Below, in pieces: positions 23,574 to 36,065 of a DNA stretch of 64,000 bases (positions within the stretch are counted from its first letter, which is position 1; each line of letters opens with the position of its first letter). The DNA is taken from NCBI RefSeq assembly GCF_036785885.1, contig NC_092320.1, positions 15,129,557-15,193,556 on the forward strand. Direction: 5' to 3'. Below the pieces are notes generated by a model. It worked only from the letters and a program-made list of their open reading frames with translations. It did no database searches and had not been told where the DNA came from. This DNA comes from Coffea arabica. Lineage: Eukaryota; Streptophyta; Magnoliopsida; Gentianales; Rubiaceae. A program made the translations under genes and the position numbers.

Positions 23574-24189
23574 AAGAGCCGCAGCTAGCTCTGAGGGTGA
23601 AAGCTCGGTAGTTCAACTTACCTCGGAAATCCAGCATATATTTTGGCAATATATTACTCCCAATGGGAAACATCAACCAAAAACAAAAAGGAATTGCACT
23701 ATAGAGTACATCATTCACGGAGAGAGGAAGGAGGGGCAGTGATAAATTGACCAGTCGAAAGAACTGGTTCATTGGTGCGGCTAGATGTTTTGATGTCAGT
23801 AACTAAGTGGTAAAACGTTTGAACTTGAAGACACTGGGGCAATAGCACTCATTGCCGTTGTTATTACTTGTACTGCTCAGGGTAAAGTAATCTTTGCCTT
23901 GTAAGGGACAAATGGCAAATAGGTTTGAATTAATCTATTTCATTAATTACATTATGTTGGCATATTGTTGCACTTCTATCAGACACTAATGGTGCCAAAA
24001 CTTTTAAAGGCTGAAAGATTAATTGTTCCCAAACAGGGGGAAGATTTCTTTCATGAATTCCTGCAGCAAACAAGGCAACAAACAAACTGTCCCAAAGGCT
24101 ACTACTTCTGACTTTGCTGCTGCTTGAAAAGTACCATTTTTTTTTTTAAGCATTGAGAACTTGAGAAGTACCATGTCGATATTTGTTGT
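23574..24189. other. intergenic, 3' flank of the fibrillin gene
   Basis: Presumed 3' UTR and flank, with no gene or repeat recognised before the MULE at 24190. Confidence 0.4.
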
Positions 24190-25259
24190 GGGATTAATTT
24201 CAAAACCTCCCTTGAGATTTCCAACAATTACAGAGAATTCTTTTCAAGTTTTAAAAATTATACTTACCTCCCTTGCTTGCAAGGTTTATGTAACAATATA
24301 GACTCGATAGTTTATAATTTTTCACAAATATCCTAAAATACCCTTCTTCAGAGAACAAGACAAAACAAAATAAGGTTTTAATATTTAATTTCTTGTACGT
24401 GTCATGCTCACTAAAACAAACAAAGTCCAGTGACTCCAAATCATCTCAAAATTCATTACTTGCTAATTTTTGCCTTATACAACTCACTACCACCGCTACC
24501 AATACTAAACTGAGAAATGCTTCCATGTTCCTAAGAACATAATTCATTATTGCTCTAGCACTCTTAGAAATAGAGACAAAATTCTACCTTTATAGTAAAA
24601 TCACAATCAATAGGTAAATAAAAGAGAGAACCAATGAGTAATTGCTAGACTTTTTTGCTTAACAAACATAATAGTTATTTCTTTATGTTCCAACTCTCAA
24701 TTTCATTTTTTTTCCTATATCATTGCCACTTTTTTCATCTTCCCCTAGTTTGACAATAAAATCCACAATCTGCACCTTGTTAATTTGGTAACTTCAATTG
24801 GCTAACATTTGTAAAGAGTAAAACTATTAGAAAAAGAAAAAAGAAAGGGTCTAAATTTTTTATAGTTAAAAAGAGATAGGAAGACAAAAAATATAGATAA
24901 TTTTTAGAGTTGGTAAAAAATTGATAGTGGTATGGTTGGTAACAACGGAGCCGAATATTAGTGAGAGGGAGAAGGGATTGTAGGAGAAAAAGAGAAAAGA
25001 ATATGAAAGAGGGATGAAAGGAGGGAGGAATAGATGAAAATTAGAAAATTGATGAAAATTATTTTTTGATATTAGGAAATGACTAGTATAATCATAAGAA
25101 GTATTTTTCGGCTTTAAATGTCCCTTTATGATTTAACTATTAATTGAAGGACATTTTAGTCATTTGATTAGACCAAGAGAGGTCTATGTAATTATTGAAA
25201 CCTTAGGAGAGCCAAATAAAATTGTTAAAAGCCTCAAGGGAGGTTTCTGAAATTATCCC
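24190..25259. mobile_element. decayed non-autonomous MULE
   Basis: The ends read GGGATTAATTTCAAAACCTC and, on the reverse strand, GGGATAATTTCAGAAACCTC, followed by CCTTGAG and aacaatt on both sides. Flanking 9-mers atttgttgt (24181–24189) and atttatcgt (25260–25268) agree at 7 of 9 positions, as expected for an aged Mutator-type target duplication. The 1070-bp element has no transposase and no gene fragment I recognise. Confidence 0.7.
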
Positions 25260-25412
25260 ATTTATCGTTGCATCAAACATTGACTTCTAGAGGACTGGCT
25301 TGGGCTTAAAGCACATTTCTAGGTGAAATTAATGAAATTCAGCCGATTGAAATCTTGTAGACTTGGAACTACCTCCTAAGGAAAAGAAATCAAGGAATCT
25401 GAGGCGAAAGTC

Positions 25413-25806
25413 GCAACGGATCTTCTGTCTCACACCCTGTGCCATTCTCTGTCCCATTTTTTATTCTATTGTTATTTTTCCTACATAAACACCATGTTTT
25501 AGTTCTTTTTTTTTTGTTTTCTTTAGATCCAATAACTATTAATTGAATAAAAAATAAATACAACAGCTTAAAAAAAGAAATATATAATAGAAAATTAAAA
25601 AATGCGGCAGAAAATTCATAAAAAATCTCATTTTTTATGCATTTTGATTTTTTGAGTTTATTAAATTTTGTATATTACTTAGTTAATAGTTATTGGATCT
25701 TAAGGAAACAAAAAAAGAACTAAAACATGGTGTTTATGTAGGAGAAATAGCAATATAATAAAAAATAGAACAGAATGCACAGGATATGGGACAGAAGATC
25801 CGTTGC
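25413..25806. mobile_element. 394-bp foldback MITE
   Basis: Two arms of about 130 bp form a near-perfect inverted repeat. Both begin gcaacggatcttctgtc and share cctacataaacaccatg, ttttagttctttttt and gatccaataactattaa. The loop is about 130 bp and AT-rich. A transcript would form a long hairpin. No convincing target duplication is seen, so the superfamily is open. Confidence 0.8.
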
Positions 25807-26518
25807 CATTTTGATGTAATCTTGTCTTCAGCGTTTGCAGAGGGCTGGAGGCTTCAAATTGAATGACCAGGACGTATAAAGAACAGTGGTACGAAGAATT
25901 AGCACCTTCATTATGAAAATTCAGAATCATAAGTCAACCTATTCCTATCAGTTTTGTCATGTCATTACTCGTTTATCATCATATGGATACAGCATCTTTG
26001 GCTTCGTCATTATTTGCTTATACAATTTCTTTTCTAATTAACTTTGTGTTCTCTTCATCTATGCATCGATTAGGAAGAAAATGTTGTACTGTACGGTTTG
26101 AATTGTTATTTTTAAAAATTTTTGAAAAAAAAAAAATTTACTATAGTGATTTGATATATATAAAAAAAATTAATGAAAAAATATGTTCATGAAAAATATT
26201 AAATTTTTTTTTTTTTGCAGAATACCACAATTCAAACAAGGATACAAGTCTCATCGTACATTCTAATGCCTTATAAACCATATAGACCCTAAATCAATGA
26301 ATATTGGCATATCGGTCATAACATTGAAATGTGTAGAATAGTCTTTTTTTTTTTTTTTGGGAAAGATTACAAAGATTCTCCCATGGTAAGAGTAATACAA
26401 TCAACAAACAAACGCACAAATAGTAAAAGAATAAACTCACATACAGGGAAATAGGACTTCAAGACCTCTAACTCATAATGTCTTAACCTCCTTGACCATT
26501 AATAATGATATCTTTGAG
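25807..26518. other. intergenic, AT-rich
   Basis: Includes a short MITE-like fragment around 26130–26215 (ctatagtgatttgatatata) and poly-A/T runs. No gene seen. Confidence 0.35.
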
Positions 26519-26651
26519 TGTGTTTGTATAGTAGATTATTCGGGATAATTTTTTGAAAAAATATTTTTTTATGTGAGATAATAAGGTGATTGAAAAATAT
26601 GTTGATGATACAAGCAAATAAATTTTGACAAATTATTAACTATCCAATTCT
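26519..26651. mobile_element. MITE, same family as 19245
   Basis: The left end gtgtttgtatagtagatta pairs with ttaactatccaattc read in reverse. The middle has aaggtgattgaaaaatatg, the complement of the word in the 19245 element. Non-coding. Confidence 0.5.
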
Positions 26652-28268
26652 TCGTTGCAAACGACTTGGCTTGATCCTCCCAAGGTCACATAATACGCTT
26701 AATTAACTAATGGACCGAAACTGTTCTGATTATCATAATAAGAGCTTAATTGTGTCACATCCTACAAATTTTGTATTATAATCATCAGGTGAGTCAAGAA
26801 CAAATCACAAAAATCTCAACTTTAATCAATTACCTTCATTCGTGTTTGTAACATTAATTATGCACAAATTTTCACACCTAAGGCAAGGTATGAAAAGTTC
26901 AATGTGCGTGCAAAAGATAAATGATTTCCAATTACGCCAGCAGTGGATGAAAGGAGAAATTAAGAGTCCTGTGACATTGGAAACCCGTCATGAAGACTTG
27001 CAAGTCTACTCAATTTTAGCCTAATTAAATTCGTGAAAACGCCGCCTCAAATTGGAAACAAATAGTAATACACTACACAATAGACGTGGGGTTTAAGTTG
27101 TATACCAAAATACCACTAGTCAAATATTTTCTTTGGTTGAAATTAAAAAAGGAGCACGAGCTTTAGCCTTTGGTTCCCATGATCACAATTAAGGGGTTAA
27201 AAAAAAAAAGAAGAAGAAGAAAGGATATTTACTTCCTTTATTCAAGTTGATTGCACGTTTCAAAAACTATAAATATATAGATATATAGTCGTCAACTCTA
27301 ATCAATAATAAGTGATGAGCATGACAAATGACAAAGTATGTTGAATAAATTTCCCTATAAGTCTAGGCTTAATTCAGCCAACAATTTTTAATATATGTTG
27401 TAATTAAAAAAAAAGGAAAAAATTAAGTAAATCTTCGGTTCCTAGCTATGACCTTGTTCTCGGTTGCTTTAGATTTTACAAAATCTGTTTATGAAGACTG
27501 ATTATGGAGAATAATCAAAATCAGCAACAACCACTCTTTAGATAATTATAGATTTTAATTTTTTATCATATTAAAAAATCTATAATTAGAATACAAAAAC
27601 AGTTGAGAACACCACAAAAACTAATTATATATCTAAAGTGAAAATCCATAATCAGACCAAAATAAGCCCTATGTGGTCACGAACTTTTTGAACTGGATTT
27701 GAGGGGATAGATGAGAAGGAAGTTCTTCTTTGTTTGCTACTTTTTTAATTCGTTTGCCCAAATAAATTGCGCAGACGTGACTAAGCAACAACCAAAATAC
27801 GAATTAATAAAGCCTAAAACAGTTTGTCAAAATGAGCTACGATTCATCAGAGACATAGAGTCATCATCTTTACCATTATAAAAATGAAGTCAATCGTGAA
27901 TGTAACGTGGAAGCAGGCAGGCAGGTTGAGGATATTCAATTCTGTGCCATTTCTGCGTTTTCCTACTCTTTTTTTCTTTCTTTAAACATTTTCGTTAGGT
28001 CCATGCATCGATCTACTTCTTGATCAGTTTTAGTTAACCACCAAATCAATTTACTTAAAACGGTGGATGTATCGCATCATATTTGGTATTGGAAGAAAAT
28101 ACAGGTAAACTCTACACAATAACTTGACAAAGTTGCATTTGCCCTTGAAAAATAGTAAACAAAAAGTCATTCTTCTTTGGACATAATTTGTAGAAGGGTC
28201 TTCGAAGAACTTTGAATGGGTGTTGAAGTTGCAATGGGCAAATTTTGCCAAGAACATGATCCAGAATT
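26652..28268. other. intergenic
   Basis: AT-rich DNA. The short open frames (26842–27024 plus; 28051–28257 minus) resemble no family I know. No RNA gene or promoter recognised. Confidence 0.4.
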
Positions 28269-28494
28269 AAAAATAACCTAATTTGGAATCCTCAGCTTGT
28301 AGAACATGAGCCTCAACTTGTTGTAAATAATATCAAAACATTTTCTCTGTAAACAAAGTGGGGTTATATATACAAAGTTGTACAAAATTAAAACTCAACT
28401 TGGGTCATACAAAGTTGTAGAAAATAACCCAATTTGGAATCCTTAACTTGTAGAAAATAATATCCCAGAACATGAGCCTCAACTTGTAGTAAAT
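28269..28494 (+). repeat. direct repeat, two copies about 150 bp apart
   Basis: Units 28269–28327 and 28421–28494 share aatttggaatcctYaRcttg and gaacatgagcctcaacttg. The second copy has about 14 extra bases (around aaataatatcccag) in the middle. The word acaaagttgta also occurs three times nearby. Confidence 0.7.
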
Positions 28495-29505
28495 TGAGTA
28501 GACCCCTATACAAAGTTGTTGTATATCCCTTAATTGCATTTGACACGTAACGTTGTATGATTTGTCAAATACTATATTTTTGTATCATTAATATTGCTGC
28601 TAATGTTTCAGTACATGTAGCATGTTGTTCAATTGGTATCATTCTTCTTTTTAGCTTCTTTTTCCCTGAATTCTTCTTCTGGCGAGTAATTCGGATTGGA
28701 TAAACACATGACATCGAGGTCAACATGTTAAAATCATAATATATGATGAATCTTGCAAGAAATGCAGAACATTAATTTTTCAAATGCAAGGTCTTGCTTG
28801 AGTCCAATTTGGTCTGCCGAACTGTAATCTGATCAAAGGAAACAAAAGACGTAAAGGTAATTAATGGCTCTAGAGACTGTCGCTCTAAGGGATTATTGAG
28901 CATTTTGTTTGTGTTTTTGAGAGAGACATAGAGATGAAAATCAAGACCAAGAGTAGGCAAGAAAAAAAAAAAAAAAAAAAGAAGACTAAACCTTGGATTG
29001 CAACATCCATAGCAAAACAACAAAATGTTTAGCAAGTTCCTAAAGATAAAGAACCAAACAAAAACAAGCCACTAGAAACTTCTCGGGACAAAGAAACACT
29101 AACAGTAATGAGAAGGAGTTGAATCATTCACAAACATCCAAATGGAGAACAGATATTGAACTCCATTTTTATTTTGCTTCCAGTGCTTAGTTGGGGGAGC
29201 AAATTACATTATTTAACTCCATGCCATATGATATTCCTCGTTTAGGGAAAGATTAAAAGCAAAGAAAATATGATGAATTGCATACTCATCCAGGAGTTCG
29301 AAAACTTCATGTGATGATCAGGGAGTAGTGCAGTGGGAAAATCGAACTCAAGAGAAGAAAGGATGGATCCCAGAAATGAAACTCTACTTAAACCCTAATT
29401 AAATAATTAAAGATTGAATAATTAATCAATAGCTAGTCATAAAAAAAAAAAAGAAATTACCAACATTTGTTTTCAAGTCAATACGCTACTAACTACTATT
29501 ACTAA
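28495..29505. other. intergenic, 3' side of the VQ gene
   Basis: No gene recognised. A 20-A run lies near 28961–28980. Confidence 0.4.
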
Positions 29506-30078
29506 TTAAGCAAGCTGGGATTGTCCACAAGCATCCATATGAGAAGCTTCCATGGGCATAGCAGGAAGCAATGGAAACTCATTGTTGAGCTGTTCCATGA
29601 AGCCCTCCAACTCAGCAAAACCACCTAAGAAACCTCCACCAGAATTTGCACCTCTCCATATTTCTTCTTCACCCTTAATCCTTTCTCTGAAGCTGGCACA
29701 GTGAAAACCGCTTCTTAGTTCCATTTTTTTCGCCAGTGGCCTGTGAATCATGTGATGCTGGGGCAAAGTACTGCAGGAAGTATTTCTTGATGCCTCAATT
29801 TTGTTGCAGGGAACAATTCTTGGTAACTTTTTCTTGGTGCAACTGTTGTTTTTGTTCTCTGTGGGCTTTCCAGTGAGCCTTTGCACCAATTCCCGGAAAT
29901 TTGCGACGTCGGTCTTGATGATCTCCGGTGCAAATATGTGAATTATGCGAATTTTGGGCTTCACTTTGGATATCATCTGAGAATTCTTATGCAATCCTAG
30001 TGCTGCTGGTGCTGCACCTGTTACGCTAGTATTGGCGACACAATTTTGTCTGTTCGTCTTGCCTTCCATAATATACAT
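29506..30078 (-). CDS. VQ-motif protein
   Basis: A single-exon gene of 190 residues from the ATG at 30078; an in-frame ATG at 30069 would give 187. The core is KPKIRIIHIFAPEIIKTDVA followed by FRELVQRLTG (residues 61–70), which fits the plant VQ motif FxxxVQxLTG exactly. VQ proteins are small plant regulators, many of which bind WRKY factors in the nucleus or MAP kinases. The rest has low-complexity Ser/Thr/Lys stretches and a Gly-rich segment (NSGGGFLGGFAELEGF) near the C-terminus. The IHIFAPEIIKTD stretch before the motif resembles the small VQ proteins of the Arabidopsis VQ17/VQ25 type, which is a recollection. Being intronless is usual for the family. The partner is unknown. Confidence 0.88.
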   Translation of the reverse strand: MYIMEGKTNRQNCVANTSVTGAAPAALGLHKNSQMISKVKPKIRIIHIFAPEIIKTDVANFRELVQRLTGKPTENKNNSCTKKKLPRIVPCNKIEASRNTSCSTLPQHHMIHRPLAKKMELRSGFHCASFRERIKGEEEIWRGANSGGGFLGGFAELEGFMEQLNNEFPLLPAMPMEASHMDACGQSQLA

Positions 30079-30230
30079 CAAGACTACCTGGAACTTGAGA
30101 TTTGAGCTGTAGATAAAAGAAAATGGTAAGTTGTAAAATTAGTTAGGAAAGAAGGGGGTTGGAGAAAGAGTGGCTTCTTAGGACTGCAAAGGTTGGTTGA
30201 TTCTTTAGTGAGGAAGAAAAGGGGGATGTT

Positions 30231-30240
30231 TGTATATATA
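30231..30240 (-). promoter_or_regulatory. TATA box of the VQ gene
   Basis: The minus strand reads TATATATACA, about 155 nt before the ATG at 30078, predicting a leader of roughly 125 nt. Confidence 0.55.
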
Positions 30241-30753
30241 GGAGAGTAATCAAAGGTACTTGTTGAATAGAATATAGTAATGAAGGGACGATAGAAAAAT
30301 TTTGAAAAGAAAAACAAGCTGTCTGTTGAGGCAAGGATTGAATGAATCCTTTTCTGACATATTGAAGAATTGGAGAGAGTCAATAAAGTATGGAATTCAT
30401 CTATCTATTGGTCCCCGAGCAATAATATTATAAGAGCCTAGTTAAAATGACAGAAACAGTCCTCTGTCTCTTAGAGTTGATGACGCAATTAATGCAAAAC
30501 AATATGATAATCAAACTTTAGCATGAAACACAGTAGTTGCCAACTTGGTTTATATTTAAATCACAAAACCCTAATGTTAAGCTTTGTTTATGTTCTCTTT
30601 TTTAAAAAGAAGAAGAAAACAGACTGTTGCCAAGCAGTCGAGGGAATTCAATTCATAGCAGATATTAAAGTAACATTACGAACTAACTGATTGACCTTTT
30701 CTTGAACTGTCACTGCTAATTTGTTAAACGGACTGTTTAATAGGTGTACATTC
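30241..30753. other. upstream region of the VQ gene
   Basis: AT-rich, presumably distal promoter. The word tgattgacc at 30690 reads ggtcaatca on the minus strand; it lacks the full W-box TTGACC/T core orientation needed for a firm call. Confidence 0.3.
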
Positions 30754-31045
30754 GTTAAGATATATTTCGGGTGTTAGATTTTTAGAAATATAAGATTAAT
30801 TAGGAAAAGCATATAAATGCAAGGAAATTAATTAGGAAAAGTGTATAAATGCAAGAGAAAATAGTAATTATTAGTGTGCGTATATATATAGTAGGTTGGG
30901 TTAAGATGTATTTCAGATGTTAGATTTTTAGAAATATGAGATTAATTAGGCAAAGCATATAAATGCAAGAGGATTAATTAGAAAAAGTGTATAAATGCAA
31001 AAGAAAATGGTAATTATTAGTGTGCGTATATATATAATAGGTTGG
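30754..31045 (+). repeat. 146-bp tandem duplication with internal 32-bp sub-repeats
   Basis: Units are 30754–30899 and 30900–31045, both starting gttaagatRtattt and ending taggttgg. Inside each, a roughly 32-bp phrase (attaattaggaaaag … tataaatgcaag) occurs twice. The two-level pattern shows a short duplication followed by a longer one. Confidence 0.85.
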
Positions 31046-31836
31046 GTAGAATATAAGTGCATTAACGAGAGCCCATAAAGCGCTCATTAAAAAACCATTT
31101 GTTAAATGGTGGCAGAGTATTGTGTGCTTAATTTTCTCATTGAGTGTTTCTCCAAGAATGTTGGTTTAAGAAGTAATTTGGCAAATGCCAAGGTTATAAC
31201 TCAATGAGAAATCCTAAACAAGAATTAAGTACAATATGTCAATAAAAGATTAAGTAAATTGAGACCACTACTTATTTTTTATAGTACTAAATAAGAATAC
31301 TAATCCCATTCCAGTATTTATCGTCAGTCTTCTTTTAACTTAGTCTTAACTATTTCCCTTCACAAAAAGCAAAAAGAAAAAATATTAAATCTTTAAAAAG
31401 ATGAAAAATTTGTTTCCTCTCCTAGCTATTGACATAATGATACAGATATATGATCAATTATAATAACCTAGTTCATACGACGTTTCACCTATAACTAACA
31501 GGTCACAGGTTTGAGCCATCGAGAGAATAGGTGAAAAATCACTATTGATCCTTTGAATTTTTTTTTAAAAAAATTACAACAGCACCAGGTTCCTCCTTAG
31601 ATAATAATCGTTGGACTCAAAAAAAAATTAAAGAAAAAACAAGAAGTTTAAGTCAATCATACATGGTAACTGTTTAGTTCATTTGATGCTTATAATTAAT
31701 TAGTACTCCACAAAAGAACTAACAACATAATGCACAAGTCAATCACAAATATCCTTACCAATTTTTGTGTAAAGGACAATTAAGTCATTATAAAGGACTA
31801 ACATGTCTAGCAACAAGCAAATACGTGATGTGATAC
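31046..31836. other. intergenic
   Basis: AT-rich. The phrase ataactaacaggtcacaggt (31490–31509), followed by ttgagcc, loosely resembles the B-box region of a tRNA-derived SINE, but no complete element can be drawn. No gene seen. Confidence 0.35.
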
Positions 31837-32202
31837 TCAATACAAGAATGCGCGTAGTAGGAAGAAATTGAGCCAAATGTCAAAGCTCCCATTATGGATT
31901 TGGGTACGGCCATGTTTTGTCCAGGTTTCAGACGTCTCAAAATCTACTACTCTTCTCTGTATCTTTCTTTCGTTGATTTGGTGAACCATATATTGCTTTA
32001 TACTTGCAATATTCTTTGCTAATCCTACCATCAAATCTTTATTATGTGCTCGTGATCTTTGAAATTCATCACAAGTTATTGCTTTGGTTTTTGGCATTAC
32101 GTTGTATGTCCTTCTTGAATTAAACATGCTTTTGGAGAACATTCCCACGTACTGCATTAATATGTTTAGCAATGATTCCAAACCAAAAGAATTCAATTTC
32201 AT
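31837..32202 (-). CDS. unrecognised 121-residue open frame
   Basis: It starts at a true ATG (MKLNSFGLESLLNILMQYVG) and runs through a Lys/Arg/Gln-rich middle (TCDEFQRSRAHNKDLMVGLA) that could be helical. No domain, signal peptide or membrane segment is recognised, and no TATA box or splice partner was found. It may be a fragment of a decayed gene or chance. It is the longest ATG-started frame in this gene-poor stretch. Confidence 0.2.
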   Translation of the reverse strand: MKLNSFGLESLLNILMQYVGMFSKSMFNSRRTYNVMPKTKAITCDEFQRSRAHNKDLMVGLAKNIASIKQYMVHQINERKIQRRVVDFETSETWTKHGRTQIHNGSFDIWLNFFLLRAFLY

Positions 32203-33035
32203 TTCATTGAGTTGTATTTGCCTCTATTTGGTACTTGAATGCCCTCGAATTCAAAGCTTTAAACACAACTGAACTCCAAGGTTTTGCCATGGTTTTGACT
32301 TTTTCAAATGTAGGTGCCAATAACATTATGTGTATCAAATGCTTCTGTCAATATAGAAGATTTTAGGACAAATTATTATCTCTAAACTTTAGAGTTGAAA
32401 ACTTGAAAGAGTAAAATTTCGTATAAATTCCATAGCCGTGTTTATAATTTTATAACAATCTATCACAACTTTACTCTCCTTGCGCTTAGTCGTTGTACGA
32501 ATGGTATTTAGCAAACATCCAAATCGTGTTAAATTCCCTAACTTTTTGTAAGTTGTTGTTTTTCAAAAGCTGCGGAATTGTTTGGATTACATTTGTGTGG
32601 AAAGTTTTTCAGAAGTATTTTTTTTTTCAAAGTATTTCTTTGACGCATTTCACGACCATTTTTTTACTTCACGTACGTCACATTTAAAAAACAAAAGATT
32701 AATCTTCCCTACATCACATTTAAAAGTGCTCATTGTCATCCGCTGTAGAAGATATATTAAACATATTAATCAACATCACGGTTGTTCAGCAAATGAAAAA
32801 ATAACACACGTTACATAAAAATGCTTTAATTAGCAAATTCTGTCAAGTACTCTTGTTAAACAACCTTTTGCAAATAAACACCAATCCTTAAAATTACATA
32901 TAAGAAATGCTAAATCCTTGAAAACAGATTCGACTTGGGATAATTTTTCTCATTTAGTTTTTTTCAGTTCTTTTCATAGATAAAATAGTATTCATGTGCT
33001 AGCAACTTCTGGCGGATTCTAGTATGGCATCAGAA
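32203..33035. other. intergenic
   Basis: AT-rich with poly-T runs. A gtttggatta start at 32581 hints at another MITE fragment, but no partner end is clear. Confidence 0.3.
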
Positions 33036-33666
33036 CTAATCCTTGTTCAGGCTCACAGTTAATGCGCCTGCCTTCCTACTTGCCTCTGATTGTCTTTCTC
33101 TTAGGATAACATGACCAGTTGATACCTTCTCAACAGGTGCTCCTGCTACATCTATTTGTTTATTTAGGTCGTCCAAAACAAATTTCATTTTCCTACAACG
33201 CTTTAAATTAACTGTTTCCACTGTCACTACACCTTTTTGCCTTACTAATTGTTGAATCAAATTCTGCCGCTATAGTATCAAGGTCTCAACGTACTAATGA
33301 AGTTATCCTCAGAATCCCAACAATCATAGTCTGGAGCACTATAATAATTCCCTGTTCAAATCATAAAAGATTTGCCCTGGACTATTGTACTATGGCACCA
33401 GTGTGCCCAGATGGTAAGTTCTTTGGCTTTTACATGTTTGGCTTGTTCTTGAGAAAGATAGAGATTGGATGGACTCTCCGAGTACATTTTGGTGCTAGTG
33501 ATATATAGCCAGACCTGCGTGGTCCCTTGTGCCGGTTGCTCTTGGGTATTGACCAATTCTTTCCAACTCCAGCTTTCACGATTTCACCAGTTTCTTTCTG
33601 TATCCTTCTTCCATCTGCTCTTTCCAAGTTGTCTTTCTCAGGGTAAATGACACTTAAATTCCGCAT
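33036..33666 (-). other. possible degraded coding remnant
   Basis: Two adjacent minus-strand frames (33036–33260 and 33430–33666) have a more protein-like composition than their surroundings: KFVLDDLNKQIDVAGAPVEK in one, KDNLERADGRRIQKETGEIV in the other. The first has no ATG before Met26. I do not recognise a family. Low confidence that this was ever one gene. Confidence 0.2.
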
Positions 33667-36065
33667 TTCTGTTTGCTACTGCTTGCTTTTATTTATCTGA
33701 AACTAAAGAAACTTTTCTTGGCAACAACTATTCCTCACTAGAATTATGTGCACAGTTTCACATCTGGGTTCAAAAAGGTTTTGGAGCTAGTCTCAGAGCA
33801 CTTTCTTGTAGACTTGTCGAATTTCTCGTCCCTAATGTTTCACCTTTCAGCAGATCTATTGCCCCGATTTTTAGATAATTATTATCTTTTCCGATTACTC
33901 ACTTGCATTAATTGGGAAATGGGAACTGTTTGATTTCTTGAGCATCTGCAGGTTTCATGAACATGATTTACAGCTTGTCGTCAGACTGAAAGATGAGTAA
34001 CTAAACTTAAAAATGTGAACCACACATAGATTCCACATATAGGCTTTTAAGTTCAGACCAGTCCAAACAAACTTACCATTATTTTTTTTTTTTGGTATTA
34101 ATCCTGTTGCACTAAAAAGTGAATTAACATTAAAAAGTAACTTGGGTGCACTAATTAATCAAATCTACTATGAGTTAATTAACAGCTGCATAAAAAATGC
34201 AGGTAGTGGACCCTGGAGGAAAGTCTAACACCCTATAATTGGTTCATCAGTTATACATTAACTTATCCGAAACATCGCAATATTCACCCAAGAACACAAA
34301 TGAGACCCGCTTCCATCCTTGAGAAAATTTTCGGCAGGACGTGCAAATGCTTCCAATTCAAGGAGCAAATAGGACAGGCAGTCTCGTTCTCAGCTGTAAA
34401 TAAATAAGCCTATGTATGTTGCTCAGGGAGCATGTTTCATTGCGTGAGAGTGCTAGAATTTGGATTTTTATTTTACTGAGCATCGCCTTCGCCAAATATT
34501 CCTACTCTCATCAAAATCTCAAACACAAATTCATGCATACATCTTGCTGGTTACAGGTAACATGTCGACATTTTCAAGACGAGAACTAATTGCAAAAGTT
34601 TGATGATATAATACCTCAATCCAAGAGTCAATAGATGATAGACAACAAAGATGGGCTCTTTCCGTACTGACGTTAGGAAGAAACTTAAAAGGAAAGTTAA
34701 TTATGTCTCGCTTGTACCAGAAAGATGATATATTACAAGTTGTCAGCTCTCTCCTACCTAATCTCTTTCAAACAGAAAAGAAAAAGATCGTACGAATGCT
34801 GGCTAGTGAAATTTGGCACAAGATAGCTGTGATAGTTGAAAGAGTTTTTTGCCCATAGTTGCGAAATATTTTCCTTCAAAAATTAAACAGGCTACTATAT
34901 AAGTTTATATTCTTCTTCACGAATTCATCTAAAGATAAATCATATGCAATTGCTTAATCATGCGGTTCAAATTTAACGATAGCAAATAACTTTCTACAAA
35001 GAAGAGTGGTTTTTAATTACTTCTTCACTTTGAAAGATTTGACACTTGTTCAGTCATAAAATGTTGTCAACACATGCAATTTCTTGCGCTTATTGTACTT
35101 TCTTGTGAAACCTTTACACACAAATGTCTACGCCGTGTAGTCTATTCCTGTCACATTATTTACTTTTAGTTCGCATAATGTGTTGGCAGATATGGACGCA
35201 AAGTCGTCTCCGTCTGTCAATATTGCTTGGTATGTTTGGGTGAAAAGTTCGCCATTCAACATTAGACCCTTAATCTAAGCTATAATTGTTGACTGAGCAC
35301 CATCATTTAATTTCTAGAGGAAACTCCCCCGGGGGAATAGGCCGGAACCCCTCCCTTCCCCCCCTACTTCCAAGCTTAAATGGGAAAATGGGAAGCACGA
35401 AGTATATGGCGAGCACAAATGCAGGTATTGGCGGATTTTGCCGGCTTAAGTATTGTGTGCTATCAGCTATGTAGTGTTGTTTTTTTATTTGTTTTTGGTT
35501 CTGAAAAATTTTGGATGAATTCAACTCTAGTTATCCTCACAAATCAAAACATGCTTCTAAGAACACGGGTTGTTAAAATTCTTACAAATTGCCTTTTTTA
35601 GGCCAATACTTTTTTCTAATGCAACGTTTTACAACTAGCCCTATATTAGGACAAGGGAGATGAGGATGGACCCATATCTCCATAAATATTTCAGAAAATC
35701 CTGAATCGAAAATGCAGACTAGGGGTTTGTGGATACTGAAACATAAAACATGAAATTTTATCAAGGAAGTGGTCCGATTTTATCAATGGTCTCAATTTTT
35801 TTTTATTTTAATAATAACGATAATATCCGTATACCCTATTATAGGTGGTGGACGGAGCCAAAGAAATCGTTACAGAGGCGGTATAGTATTGTATTGTTCA
35901 CGCACTCACGCACATGCAGGGGTACGTAAAAAAGTGAAAAAAAAGTGAAAGATGATTAGAGAGTGGCTTTGTCCGTGCAAGAATGATTGCTTATAAGCCG
36001 TTAGATTTGCACGTGCACGGGTCAGAGATGCGGATCATCATGATTTTCAGTTCCCTTGAGCTCCG
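33667..36065. other. intergenic
   Basis: I see no gene, RNA gene or complete repeat. Short frames at 35286–35601 have no family resemblance. Confidence 0.35.
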
